From Nonomuraea candida (lineage in GTDB: Bacteria > Actinomycetota > Actinomycetes > Streptosporangiales > Streptosporangiaceae), in assembly GCF_000725485.1 (NCBI RefSeq), contig NZ_JOAG01000030.1, positions 62,001-126,000 on the forward strand: a stretch of 64,000 bases of DNA, given 5' to 3'. Below the pieces are notes generated by a model. That model was not told the origin of the DNA. It was given only the letters and a program-made list of their open reading frames with translations, and did not search any database. A program made the translations under genes and the position numbers. This document shows, in pieces, positions 52,883-60,959 of the stretch; position 1 is the stretch's first letter; every line of letters begins with the position of its first letter.

Positions 52883-54592
52883 ATGAAGGTGTACGAGGCC
52901 ATCGTCAAAGGGCTCGAAAGCGCCGGGGTCGACACCGCCTTCGGGGGCAACGGCGAGAACGTCGCCAGCCTGATGCTGGCGCTCGAACGCTCCCGGACGA
53001 TCCGGCCGATCATGACCCGGCACGAGCAGGCGGCCTCGTTCATGGCGTGCGGGTACGCGATGTACACCGGCCGGCTCGGCGTCTGCTTCGCGACGGTCGG
53101 TCCGGGGGCGTTCAACCTGTTCTCCGGCCTGGCGGTCGCGCTGTCGGACTCCTACCCGGTCCTGGCGATCACCGGTTTCGTCTCCCTGGACTGGCGCGGG
53201 CGCGGCGCGGTCAACGACACCTCGGGCCTGAACCGCACGCCCGACTCCCACGCGATGTTCTCCGCGACGACGAAGAAGTCCTACCTGCTCACCGACCTCG
53301 CCGACACGTGCGACCTGCTGGAGGAGGCCGTGAACGTCGCGTACGAGGGACGGCCGGGGCCGGTCCACATCCACGTGCCGCAGAACCTCACCGCCCCCGG
53401 CGCCGACGTGCCCGGCTACCACGACGTCCGCGTGGACGTGGCGCCGGTGCGGCCCGACCCCGAGCAGGTCGAGGCGATCGCCGGCACGCTGGCCGACGCG
53501 CTGCGGGACGGTCGCGGGGTCGTCGTCCTGGCCGGGTTCGGCGCGATCCGCAGCCACGCGGAGGAGGCGATGCTGCGCTTCGTCGAACGCTTCCAGATCC
53601 CGCTGATGACCACCCTGGACGGCAAGGGGATCATCCCCGAGACCCACCCGCTGGCCGCCGGGGTGTTCGCCGAGAGCGGCCACGCCCGGGCCCGCAAGGC
53701 CTTCCGCGAGGCCGGCGTGGTCCTGGCCGTCGGCAACTCCTTCAGCCAGCACGCGACCTTCGGCCTGCGCGAGGACCTGTTCGACGGCAAGGAGCTCATC
53801 CACGTCAACATCGCGGCCGGCGAGATCGGCAAGATGTACGCGCCCCGGCACCGGCTCGTCTCCGACGCGCGCCTGGCGGTCGAGGCGATCACCGAGGCGC
53901 TGGAGCGCCGGTCCCCGCCCGTCAGGCCGCCGCACGTCGCGGGCCGCGACCACGAAAGACGACGTCTCCTGCGGCTCCCCGGCAGGATCCACCCGGGCGA
54001 GCTGGCGCGGGCGATCGGCCGGATGTTGCCCGAGCGCGCGATCCTGCTCGCCGACGCCGGCGCGCACCTGGCCTGGCTCGGCTACTACGTGGACCTCGAA
54101 AGCGGCCAGAACTTCCGCAAGACGGGATCCTTCGGGCCGATGTCCGGGCACGTCAACGGCGCGATCGGGGCGAAGCTGGCGCAGCCGGACCGGACCGTCG
54201 TCGTCGGCTGCGGCGACGGGTGCTACTCGATGGCGGGATTCGAGCTGATGACCGCCGTGGAGAACGACGTGCCGGTCATCTGGGTCATCTTCAACGACTT
54301 CGAGTACAAGATCGTGAAGCTCTATCAGCTCGCCACGTACGGCGAGTCGGCCCTGGTGGACTTCAGGAACCCCGACTTCGCCGCCTACGCGCGCCTGTGC
54401 GGCGCGGACGGCCATCGCGTGGAGACGATCGAGCAGTTCGAGGAGGCGTTCCGCGCGGCGCTCGCCGCGAACCGGCCCACGGTGATCGACGCCATGATCG
54501 CCCGCTGGGCCGTCCCGCACTACAGCCCCTCCCCCGCCGGGGTGATCCCCGGCATCTGGGAGACGATCGAGGACCGGCTGCGCCACCAGTGA
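52883..54592 (+). CDS. ThDP-dependent enzyme, acetolactate-synthase/2-hydroxyacyl-CoA-lyase superfamily (copy 1)
   Basis: A 569-residue three-domain ThDP enzyme. The activating Glu lies in TRHEQAASFMACGYA (near 47). The PYR domain continues with VGPGAFNLFSGLA, the central domain spans about 190-340, and the PP domain carries the ThDP-binding motif VVGCGDGCYSMAG ... IFNDFEY. The closest types by motif are acetolactate synthase, oxalyl-CoA decarboxylase and 2-hydroxyacyl-CoA lyase; the exact reaction is not clear. ATG 52883 has a GGCAGGGAA ribosome site. The next gene is a tandem paralogue of equal length, so they may form a heteromer or have diverged in substrate. Confidence 0.87.
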   Translation: MKVYEAIVKGLESAGVDTAFGGNGENVASLMLALERSRTIRPIMTRHEQAASFMACGYAMYTGRLGVCFATVGPGAFNLFSGLAVALSDSYPVLAITGFVSLDWRGRGAVNDTSGLNRTPDSHAMFSATTKKSYLLTDLADTCDLLEEAVNVAYEGRPGPVHIHVPQNLTAPGADVPGYHDVRVDVAPVRPDPEQVEAIAGTLADALRDGRGVVVLAGFGAIRSHAEEAMLRFVERFQIPLMTTLDGKGIIPETHPLAAGVFAESGHARARKAFREAGVVLAVGNSFSQHATFGLREDLFDGKELIHVNIAAGEIGKMYAPRHRLVSDARLAVEAITEALERRSPPVRPPHVAGRDHERRRLLRLPGRIHPGELARAIGRMLPERAILLADAGAHLAWLGYYVDLESGQNFRKTGSFGPMSGHVNGAIGAKLAQPDRTVVVGCGDGCYSMAGFELMTAVENDVPVIWVIFNDFEYKIVKLYQLATYGESALVDFRNPDFAAYARLCGADGHRVETIEQFEEAFRAALAANRPTVIDAMIARWAVPHYSPSPAGVIPGIWETIEDRLRHQ

Positions 54593-54619
54593 CCGGCACC
54601 CGGCAAGAGTGAGGAATCC

Positions 54620-56329
54620 ATGAAGGTGTACGAGGCCATCGTCAAGGGCCTGGAGGACGTCGGGGTGCGGGCCGCGTTCGGCGGCGCGGGGGAGAACGCG
54701 GCCGGGCTGATGCTGGCGCTGAAGCACTCACCGCGGATTCGGCCGATCATCACCCGGCACGAGCAGGCGGCGTCGTTCATGGCGTGCGGGTACGCGATGT
54801 TCACGGGCGAGCTCGGCTTCTGCTTCGCCACGGCCGGGCCGGGGGCGTTCAACCTGTTCTCCGGCCTGGCCATGGCGATGTCCGACTCCTACCCGGTCCT
54901 CGCCGTCTCGGGCTACGCGCCCAGGAAATGGCGGGGCTGGGGCTCGCTCAACGAGACCTCGGGCGTGAACGGGACACCCGACTCGCAGGCCATGTTCGCC
55001 GCCACGACCAAGAAGTCCTACCTGCTGGAGGACGCCGCGGACACGTTCGACGTCCTGGAGGAGGCGGTCAACGTCGCCCTCGCGGGGCGGCCGGGGCCGG
55101 TGCACATCCACGTGCCGCTGGACCTGACCGAGCCCGGGGTCGAGGTGGAGCAGGCCCGGCCCGTCCGGCTGGACGTCGCGCCGGTGCGGCCCGACCCGGC
55201 CCGCGTGGAGGAGATCGCGTCGGTGCTGGCCCAGGCCATCGGCGACGGCCGGCGCGTCGTCGCGCTCGCCGGGTTCGGCGCCGTGCGCAGCGGCGCGGGC
55301 CCGGAGATCAAGCGGTTCATCGAACGCTTCCAGATCCCGCTCCTGACCACGCTCGACGGCAAGGGCGTCGTCTCCGAGCGGCATCCGCTGTCGGCGGGCG
55401 TCTTCGCCGACAGCGGCCACGCCGCCGCCTGGAAGACCTTCCGCGAGGCGGACGTCGTGGTGTGCATCGGCAACTCGCTCAACCAGCACGCCACCTTCAA
55501 CTACCGCGACGACCTGTTCGACGGCAAGCTCCTCATCTACGTCAACATCTCCGAGACCGAGTTCCGCAAGGCGTACCCGCCGGACCACGCGCTGCTGTCG
55601 GACGCGCGCCCGGCAGTGGCGGCCATCACCGACGCGCTGGAGCGGAAGGTGGGCGAGGTGCCGCCCGCCGCCGTCGAGAGCAGGGACTACGAGTTCCGGC
55701 ACATCACCCGCCTGACCAAAGAGCTGATCCACCCGGGCGAGCTCGCGCAGGCGATCGGGCGCCTGCTCCCCGACGGCGGCGTGCTCCTCGCCGACGCCGG
55801 CGCGCACCTGGCCTGGCTCGGCTACTACGTCGACGTGGAGGAGGGCCAGAACTTCCGCAAGGCGGGCTCGTTCGGGCCGATGGCCGGGCACGTCAACGGC
55901 GCGATCGGGGTGAAGGTCGCGCAACCGGAGCGGACGGTCGTCGTCGGCTGCGGCGACGGCTGCTACTCCCTGTCGGGCTTCGAGCTGATGACGGCCATCG
56001 AGCACGACATCCCGGTCATCTGGATCATCTTCAACGACGGCGAGTTCAAGCTGATCAAGCTCTACCAGCTCTCGGCGTACCTGGAGAGCGGGCTCGTCGA
56101 GTTCGACAACCCGGACTTCGCGGCGTACGCGCGGGCGTGCGGCGCCGACGGCCACCGCGTGGAGACGATCGAGCAGTTCGAGGAGGCCTTCCGCGCGGCG
56201 CTCGCCGCCAACCGGCCCACGGTGATCGACGCCAGGATCACCCGCTGGGCCGTCCCGCACTACAGCCCCTCCCCCGACGGCGTGATCGCCGGGCTGGTCG
56301 AGATCATCGAGGACCGCCTCCGGGGTTAG
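54620..56329 (+). CDS. ThDP-dependent enzyme, tandem paralogue (copy 2)
   Basis: A 569-residue enzyme, the same length as the upstream copy and very similar through most of its length. It has the activating Glu in ITRHEQAASFMACGYAM and the ThDP motif GCGDGCYSLSG ... IFNDGEF. The first and last about 40 residues are almost identical between the copies (for example AANRPTVIDA and RWAVPHYSPSP), more than the middle, which suggests gene conversion at the ends. ATG 54620 follows a GAGGAA site, 27 bp after copy 1. It ends 18 bp before a 14-bp minisatellite. Confidence 0.87.
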   Translation: MKVYEAIVKGLEDVGVRAAFGGAGENAAGLMLALKHSPRIRPIITRHEQAASFMACGYAMFTGELGFCFATAGPGAFNLFSGLAMAMSDSYPVLAVSGYAPRKWRGWGSLNETSGVNGTPDSQAMFAATTKKSYLLEDAADTFDVLEEAVNVALAGRPGPVHIHVPLDLTEPGVEVEQARPVRLDVAPVRPDPARVEEIASVLAQAIGDGRRVVALAGFGAVRSGAGPEIKRFIERFQIPLLTTLDGKGVVSERHPLSAGVFADSGHAAAWKTFREADVVVCIGNSLNQHATFNYRDDLFDGKLLIYVNISETEFRKAYPPDHALLSDARPAVAAITDALERKVGEVPPAAVESRDYEFRHITRLTKELIHPGELAQAIGRLLPDGGVLLADAGAHLAWLGYYVDVEEGQNFRKAGSFGPMAGHVNGAIGVKVAQPERTVVVGCGDGCYSLSGFELMTAIEHDIPVIWIIFNDGEFKLIKLYQLSAYLESGLVEFDNPDFAAYARACGADGHRVETIEQFEEAFRAALAANRPTVIDARITRWAVPHYSPSPDGVIAGLVEIIEDRLRG

Positions 56330-56347
56330 CAAGGCGCCGCGGGCTTT

Positions 56348-56441
56348 CCGGCCAGGGCTCCCCGGCCAGGGCTCCCCGGCCGGGGCTTCCCGGCCAGGGC
56401 TTCCCGGCCAGGGCTTCCCGGCCAGGGCTTCCCGGCCAGCT
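56348..56441. repeat. 14-bp minisatellite, about seven units
   Basis: Units of ccggccagggcttc (or ctcc) begin at 56348, 56362, 56376, 56390, 56404, 56418 and a partial one at 56432. They lie between the ThDP gene and the convergent trypsin fusion. It could act as a spacer or weak terminator; each unit contains a short self-complementary GGCC. Confidence 0.9.
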
Positions 56442-56467
56442 CCTTTCCGGTCCGGGCCCGCGGGCTC

Positions 56468-58744
56468 TCAGGCGAGGGCCGGGGAGGTGAGCGCGCTGCC
56501 GACCACCTGGGCGACCTCGGGGTGCGCGAGATACTCCTCGATGTCGTGGGCCCGGCCCGCCGGGTTGGCGACGGGAGCCTCGGTCAGCTCTCCCCGCCAG
56601 TGGTCGTTCAGGGGGCAGCCGATGGCGACCGGGTCGATCGGGCACCAGGAGTTGAACCAGCGGGCCACCCGGCCGGGACGGTGCGGCCCGCCGCTCAGCA
56701 GCCGCTCGTGGACGCTGTCCAGGCCGAGCGGGCTGCCGGCCGTGACGAGCAGGCCGACCTCGACCGCCGGATCGAGCCGGGTGAGCACGTCCATGGCGAC
56801 GACCGTGCCGAGGCTGTGGCTGACCAGCACCAGCCGCCCGGTACGCGGCATCGCCTGGAGGACGCAGTCCAGGACCGCCTCGCGTACGCGCTGGTCCTCG
56901 AGGTAGGCGGCGACGTCCCCGAAGATCGCGGCGATGAGGAGGCGGTCGAGGTCGGTGGTGTCGGCCAGCCAGCTCAGGGCCCGGTGCACGGCGTCGCCGA
57001 GGCCCTCGGCGCCTGCCGGGCGGGCGGCGGGCAGCCCGGCGCGGGCGGCCGCCTCGATGATCAGCTGCTCGTACCGGCGGCGGGCGCCGGAGGGAGCCGG
57101 CGCGGCGGCCTCCACGGGGTCGCCCAGGGCATCCCCGGCCAGGCGGGGAACGGTCTCCAACCCGCCCATCGCCTGGATGAGCTGCGGCGCGTAGAACGGG
57201 AAGCAGACGTCGTCCGGCCTGATCGTGTCCAGGCCCGCTCTGGTGAGGCCGCCGTTCAGCCCCGCGGCCCAGTAGCGGCGCAGGAGCTCGGGGTCGCGCC
57301 CCTGCTGGCCGCGCCCGTGGAGGAAGACCAGGTGGGTGGATCCGCCGAACGCCGCCGGCCGTGACACCAGCCCGGCGCCGGGCACGGTGGCCGCCGGCGC
57401 GGCCGCCTCGGCGAGGGCCCCGTCGGGTGCGGGGGCCTGGGGCGGGACCAGGCCGGTGGCGCCCGCCTGCAGCGCGGCGCGGTCCTGCAGTCCGGGCTCG
57501 GCCCCGTTCTGAAGTCCGGCCTGGAGTCCGGGCTGGAGTCCGGGCTGGGGTCCGGGCTGGGGTCCGGGCTGGAATCCAGGCTCGGCCTCGGGCTGGAGTC
57601 CGGGTTGTGGGCCGGCCAGGGGCGGCTGGGCTTGGGGGCCGGGCCGGAGACCGCCGGTGGAAGTGGCCTGGAGGCCGGTGGAAGTGGCCTGGAGGCCGGT
57701 GGAAGTGGCCTGGAGGCCGGATTCGGGGCCCATCTCCGAGAGCAGGGCCCGGTGGGGCTCGTCGAGCGGGAGCGCGGCCAGGTGCATGAGGATGACGCTG
57801 ATGCGGACGCCCTCGTTGGAGACCCAGTCCACGGCGTCGTCGCCGTCCCCCTCGCGCCAGACCTGCCCGTCGCGCCGCAGGATCCGGCCCTGCTCGTCCG
57901 TCCTGGGGACGCCGCTGTGGTGCAGGGCCGTGACCTCCCACTGGTCGTTGTACACGGGGGAGCCGGAGCTGCCGGGCTCGGTGTCGGTCTGGTACTCGAG
58001 GAAGTGCTCAAGACGGGCCTCCAGCCGGTTCTCGCGGATGGAGATCTCCTTCAGCCGCCCGCTGGGGTGGCCGATGATGTTGACCGGCTCACCGACGACC
58101 AGCTTGCCCCGCTGGACGCTGAGCCTGTTCCAGCCGAAGGCCTCACCGACGGGACGGCCGTCCGCGCCGGGGCTCACCGGGACCAGCGCGAAGTCGAGAT
58201 CCCGGACGGCGACGAAGAACGTGTCGGGGTCGAGGGCGAACCGCCTGGCCACGTCCGGGGTGTTGTCGACGGTCACCTGGGCGTCGAACTCCACGATGGC
58301 CGAGCGCGCCACCGAGGCGTCGGGGAGCACGTGGTGGTTGGTCATGAGCAGCCGCGGCGAGACCAGGAAACCGGTGCCGATCGGGATCTCGCGGCCGTTT
58401 TCGCAGACGGAGATCCGGGCGACGGTCCGCGCGGCCCGGGCGCCCCGGGGCAGGAAGCTCCACGCCTGGAGGTCCTTGGCGACGCCCAGGATGCGCTCGT
58501 ACATCCTGGGCCGGTCCAGGCCGTCGGCCCGGGTGGCCTCCAGCGCCGCCTCGACCGGCACGCCGTTGCGCTGGATGAGGCGGGCGGTGCGGGTGGCGAG
58601 CATCTCCGGCGAGTCGGGGAACGCCTCTCCGCGCGTACGCCTCTGCCGGGCCTCGTCGCGATCGGAGGCGCTCCATCGGTACCGTACGGCGGCGTCCTTC
58701 GTGTGCTTGACCCTGTTTTCCCGGACTTCCGCGGATATCTCCAT
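56468..58744 (-). CDS. Trypsin-like protease fused to an alpha/beta hydrolase
   Basis: A 758-residue protein without a signal peptide. Residues 1-95 are helical and charged. The trypsin-fold protease has His138 (LMTNHHVLPD), Asp184 (RDLDFAL) and Ser260 (TEPGSSGSPVYN), in almost the same positions as the trypsin-nuclease at 26168-28243. A repeat-rich linker (about 345-440) carries three GLQATST heptapeptides and several PGLQ/PGPQ units. Residues about 470-758 are an alpha/beta hydrolase: oxyanion region VFLHGRGQ, nucleophile in VSHSLGTVVAMD, a family of esterase/lipase-like effectors. ATG 58744 (MEISAEVREN) has a GAGG site; an upstream ATG at 58759 has none. It is divergent from a 41-residue peptide and the subtilisin gene. 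Confidence 0.88.
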   Translation of the reverse strand: MEISAEVRENRVKHTKDAAVRYRWSASDRDEARQRRTRGEAFPDSPEMLATRTARLIQRNGVPVEAALEATRADGLDRPRMYERILGVAKDLQAWSFLPRGARAARTVARISVCENGREIPIGTGFLVSPRLLMTNHHVLPDASVARSAIVEFDAQVTVDNTPDVARRFALDPDTFFVAVRDLDFALVPVSPGADGRPVGEAFGWNRLSVQRGKLVVGEPVNIIGHPSGRLKEISIRENRLEARLEHFLEYQTDTEPGSSGSPVYNDQWEVTALHHSGVPRTDEQGRILRRDGQVWREGDGDDAVDWVSNEGVRISVILMHLAALPLDEPHRALLSEMGPESGLQATSTGLQATSTGLQATSTGGLRPGPQAQPPLAGPQPGLQPEAEPGFQPGPQPGPQPGLQPGLQAGLQNGAEPGLQDRAALQAGATGLVPPQAPAPDGALAEAAAPAATVPGAGLVSRPAAFGGSTHLVFLHGRGQQGRDPELLRRYWAAGLNGGLTRAGLDTIRPDDVCFPFYAPQLIQAMGGLETVPRLAGDALGDPVEAAAPAPSGARRRYEQLIIEAAARAGLPAARPAGAEGLGDAVHRALSWLADTTDLDRLLIAAIFGDVAAYLEDQRVREAVLDCVLQAMPRTGRLVLVSHSLGTVVAMDVLTRLDPAVEVGLLVTAGSPLGLDSVHERLLSGGPHRPGRVARWFNSWCPIDPVAIGCPLNDHWRGELTEAPVANPAGRAHDIEEYLAHPEVAQVVGSALTSPALA
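57510..57606 (-). repeat. 12-bp repeats encoding PGLQ/PGPQ units
   Basis: Imperfect 12-bp units (ccgggctggagt and variants) encode a run of Pro-Gly-Leu/Pro-Gln units in the linker between protease and hydrolase. The frame is kept. Confidence 0.75.
57656..57718 (-). repeat. 21-bp repeat, three exact units, in the trypsin-hydrolase linker
   Basis: Three identical 21-bp units (ggtggaagtggcctggaggcc on the plus strand, split here as ggtggaagtgg plus cctggaggcc) lie at 57656, 57677 and 57698. They encode GLQATST three times. Exact identity suggests recent expansion. Confidence 0.9.
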
Positions 58745-58767
58745 AACACACGACCTCATCTAGAGGG

Positions 58768-58789
58768 TGCATATCACCCTAAATATGCA
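58768..58789. promoter_or_regulatory. TGCATAT inverted repeat upstream of the trypsin fusion
   Basis: TGCATAT (58768-58774), eight bases, then ATATGCA (58783-58789). It lies 24 bp upstream of the trypsin-hydrolase start in an AT-rich patch that contrasts with the flanking DNA. The same TGCATAT heptamer is found upstream of the trypsin-nuclease gene (28347-28353). It could be an operator common to the two genes. Confidence 0.45.
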
Positions 58790-58939
58790 TGCCGCTTCGA
58801 GCGGGTGTCCAGCGACGGCCAATGAGTTGGACGCCGCCTTACGTTGGCGATAATGCCTTCATGCCACGTGTCCCACCTTTTCCGATATTTTGTACGGCCC
58901 GAGCTAGGCTTGACAGAGAAGGGGTAAGGAGGCAGTCCC

Positions 58940-59065
58940 ATGGGAAATGTCGTGGACTATGTCACCGTCGAATCGCTGGACAGGCGGACTCAGCAGCTCA
59001 CCCCGGCCGAACTCGATCGGCTGGCGGAAATGCGGCCCGCGACGCCGGACGACGACGACCAGTAG
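58940..59065 (+). CDS. 41-residue acidic peptide beside the subtilisin gene
   Basis: A short gene: ATG 58940 to TAG 59063-59065. A strong ribosome site (AAGGAGG) lies about eight bases upstream, better than that of most genes here. The protein begins MGNVVDYVTVESLDRRTQQ, continues with LTPAELDRLAEMRP and ends in a run of Asp (PDDDDQ). It has no signal peptide or cysteines. It lies between the trypsin fusion (divergent) and the subtilisin (same strand, 184 bp on). It might be a protease inhibitor, a substrate or an adaptor; no family is recognised. Confidence 0.65.
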   Translation: MGNVVDYVTVESLDRRTQQLTPAELDRLAEMRPATPDDDDQ

Positions 59066-59249
59066 ACAGAGACAGAATTTCCTCGCGGCGCCGGAAGCAG
59101 CCGGCCGGCCGGTGGGCGGAGCCCCGCGCGTGACCGCCTTTTGACCGTTTCTCCATCGGGGCTTGGGCGCGACCCAAGGCCCGCGCGGGCACTGACCCTG
59201 TGGAAACACCCGTCCCGGGGGACGGCGGAAAGCGGGGAGTGTGGCGCCC

Positions 59250-60464
59250 ATGGGCGAGAGATACAGCGTGCTGCGTGACATGAGCGGCGTGCGCACGGCC
59301 AGTCCGTTCGAATCGACGCGCCCCGCCGTACCCGCGGCGCCTGCGATCCTCGCCGGCGGCGAACCCCACGTGGAGATCGTCGAGCTCGGCAAACGCGAGC
59401 TGCGCGACGTGGCACGCGACCCTGAGGTGCGCGCGGTGGCGCCGGTCATGCCGACGGCGCTCATCCACCCGGTCGAGGAGGGCGCCGACGCGCAGGCGGT
59501 GGAGGCGGCGGCCGCCGCGGCGGCCACGTGGGGCGTCAAGGCGGTGGGCGCGGACGTCTCCACGCGTACGGGGGCGGACGTCATCGTGGCCGTCCTGGAC
59601 ACCGGCATCGACGGCACCCATCCTGCCTTCACCGGCGTGACCCTCATCCAGGAGGACTTCAGCGGCTCCGGCGTGGGCGACAAGGAGGGCCACGGCACGC
59701 ACTGCGCCGGCACGATCTTCGGCCGGGCGGTCGACGGCACCCGCATCGGCGTCGCGCCCGGCGTGACCCGGGCGCTCATCGGCAAGGTCCTCTCCGACGA
59801 CGGGGGCGGCGACACCGAGGGCCTGCTGCGCGGCATGCAGTGGGCGCTGCAGCAGGGCGCCCAGGTGATCTCGATGTCCCTGGGGTTCGACTTCCCCGGG
59901 ATGGTGCAGCGGATGGTGGACCTGGGACGGCAGCCCAGGTTCGCCACCTCGCTCGCGCTGGAGGCGTACCGGGCCAACCTGCGGCTCTTCGACGCGCTGA
60001 TGCAGATGGTGGCCGCCCGCGCGGCCATCGGCCCCGGCACGATCGTCGTGGCGGCGGCGGGGAACGAGAGCGAGCGCCAGACGCGTCCCGACTTCGAGAT
60101 CGCGGTGTCGTTGCCCGCGGGCGCGGAGGGCGTGGTCGCGGTGGGCGCGCTGGCGCAGTCGTCCACCGGCAACGGCCTGGTCGTGGCGCCGTTCTCCAAC
60201 ACGTTCCCGCAGATCAGCGCGCCCGGCGTCGGCATCGTCTCCGCGCGGGCCGGGGGCGGCCTGCGGGCCCTGAGCGGCACGAGCATGGCGACGCCGCACG
60301 TCGCCGGCGTGGCGGCGCTGTGGTGGGAGGACGTGATGAAGTCGCCGCTGCCCGCGACGTCGTCCACCGTCACGGCCCGCCTGCTCGCCCACGCCGACGT
60401 CGGCGCGCTGGCCTCCGGCGTGGACATCGCCGACCGCGGCGTCGGCCTGGTACGCGCGCCGTAG
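59250..60464 (+). CDS. Subtilisin-like serine protease (S8), no signal peptide
   Basis: A 404-residue subtilase. The catalytic Asp lies in VAVLDTGIDGTHPAF (near 117), His in GDKEGHGTHCAGTI (near 150) and Ser in ALSGTSMATPHVAGVAALW (near 350), with the oxyanion Asn in VAAAGNESE. The N-terminal 95 residues resemble a short I9-like propeptide (VEIVELGKRELRDVARDPEVRAVAP in parts). There is no signal peptide, so it is intracellular or exported in an unusual way. ATG 59250 is about ten bases after GGGGAG; an in-frame GTG at 59241 is less likely. It faces the S26 peptidase gene convergently. Confidence 0.9.
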   Translation: MGERYSVLRDMSGVRTASPFESTRPAVPAAPAILAGGEPHVEIVELGKRELRDVARDPEVRAVAPVMPTALIHPVEEGADAQAVEAAAAAAATWGVKAVGADVSTRTGADVIVAVLDTGIDGTHPAFTGVTLIQEDFSGSGVGDKEGHGTHCAGTIFGRAVDGTRIGVAPGVTRALIGKVLSDDGGGDTEGLLRGMQWALQQGAQVISMSLGFDFPGMVQRMVDLGRQPRFATSLALEAYRANLRLFDALMQMVAARAAIGPGTIVVAAAGNESERQTRPDFEIAVSLPAGAEGVVAVGALAQSSTGNGLVVAPFSNTFPQISAPGVGIVSARAGGGLRALSGTSMATPHVAGVAALWWEDVMKSPLPATSSTVTARLLAHADVGALASGVDIADRGVGLVRAP

Positions 60465-60581
60465 CCGGGCGTTCGGGCCGCGTGCCCGATCTTCGGCCGG
60501 GCAGAGCCGGGAAGCGCAGGAACTTCACGCGCCCCGGCTTGACATCTCGCCGAAAGGCACGTGCTTCCAGCACGCTCCGCC

Positions 60582-60959
60582 TCACGGCGCAGGCCGTGCT
60601 TCGTACAGTCCCCAGGCGGGCGAAGCACCCGGAACGGTCCCGAGGATGTCGTGGCAGTCGATCAGCCCCAGCTGGCGGGAGTCCTGCGAGCGCGGATTGT
60701 CCCCGACCACCGCGACATGCCCGGCAGGTACCCGCGGCACGTTCGGCAGTGTCACGGCGAGCCAGTCCGGCAGCAGATCGCCGGCGACGGCGGCGACCCG
60801 CTTGATCCGGTGCGGCAGCTCCTCGTCCGCCACCCGGAAGACGATCACCTCGCCGCGCCGAGGTGCCCGCCGCAGCCGCCGCGCCAGCACGCGCTGGCCG
60901 TCCCGCAGAGTGGGCGACATGCTGTTGCCCCGCACGGTCACCCTGATCCACCCGATCAT
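60582..60959 (-). CDS. S26 family signal peptidase (SodX-like)
   Basis: A 125-residue peptidase. The catalytic Ser is in GNSMSPTL (near 13) and the catalytic Lys in RIKRVAAVAGD (near 54), followed by the family box HVAVVGDNPRSQDSRQLG. This is the small type related to nickel-superoxide-dismutase maturation proteases. There is no obvious membrane anchor, unlike housekeeping signal peptidases. It starts with ATGA overlapping the end of the ABC gene, so it belongs to the cysteine-rich peptide operon and probably removes the peptide's leader. All catalytic residues are present. Confidence 0.87.
   Translation of the reverse strand: MIGWIRVTVRGNSMSPTLRDGQRVLARRLRRAPRRGEVIVFRVADEELPHRIKRVAAVAGDLLPDWLAVTLPNVPRVPAGHVAVVGDNPRSQDSRQLGLIDCHDILGTVPGASPAWGLYEARPAP

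Noticed and set aside
60465..60581. Possible insertion-sequence end between the subtilisin and S26 genes
   Set aside because: Hairpin-like GC-rich sequence only; no transposase, target duplication or second end.
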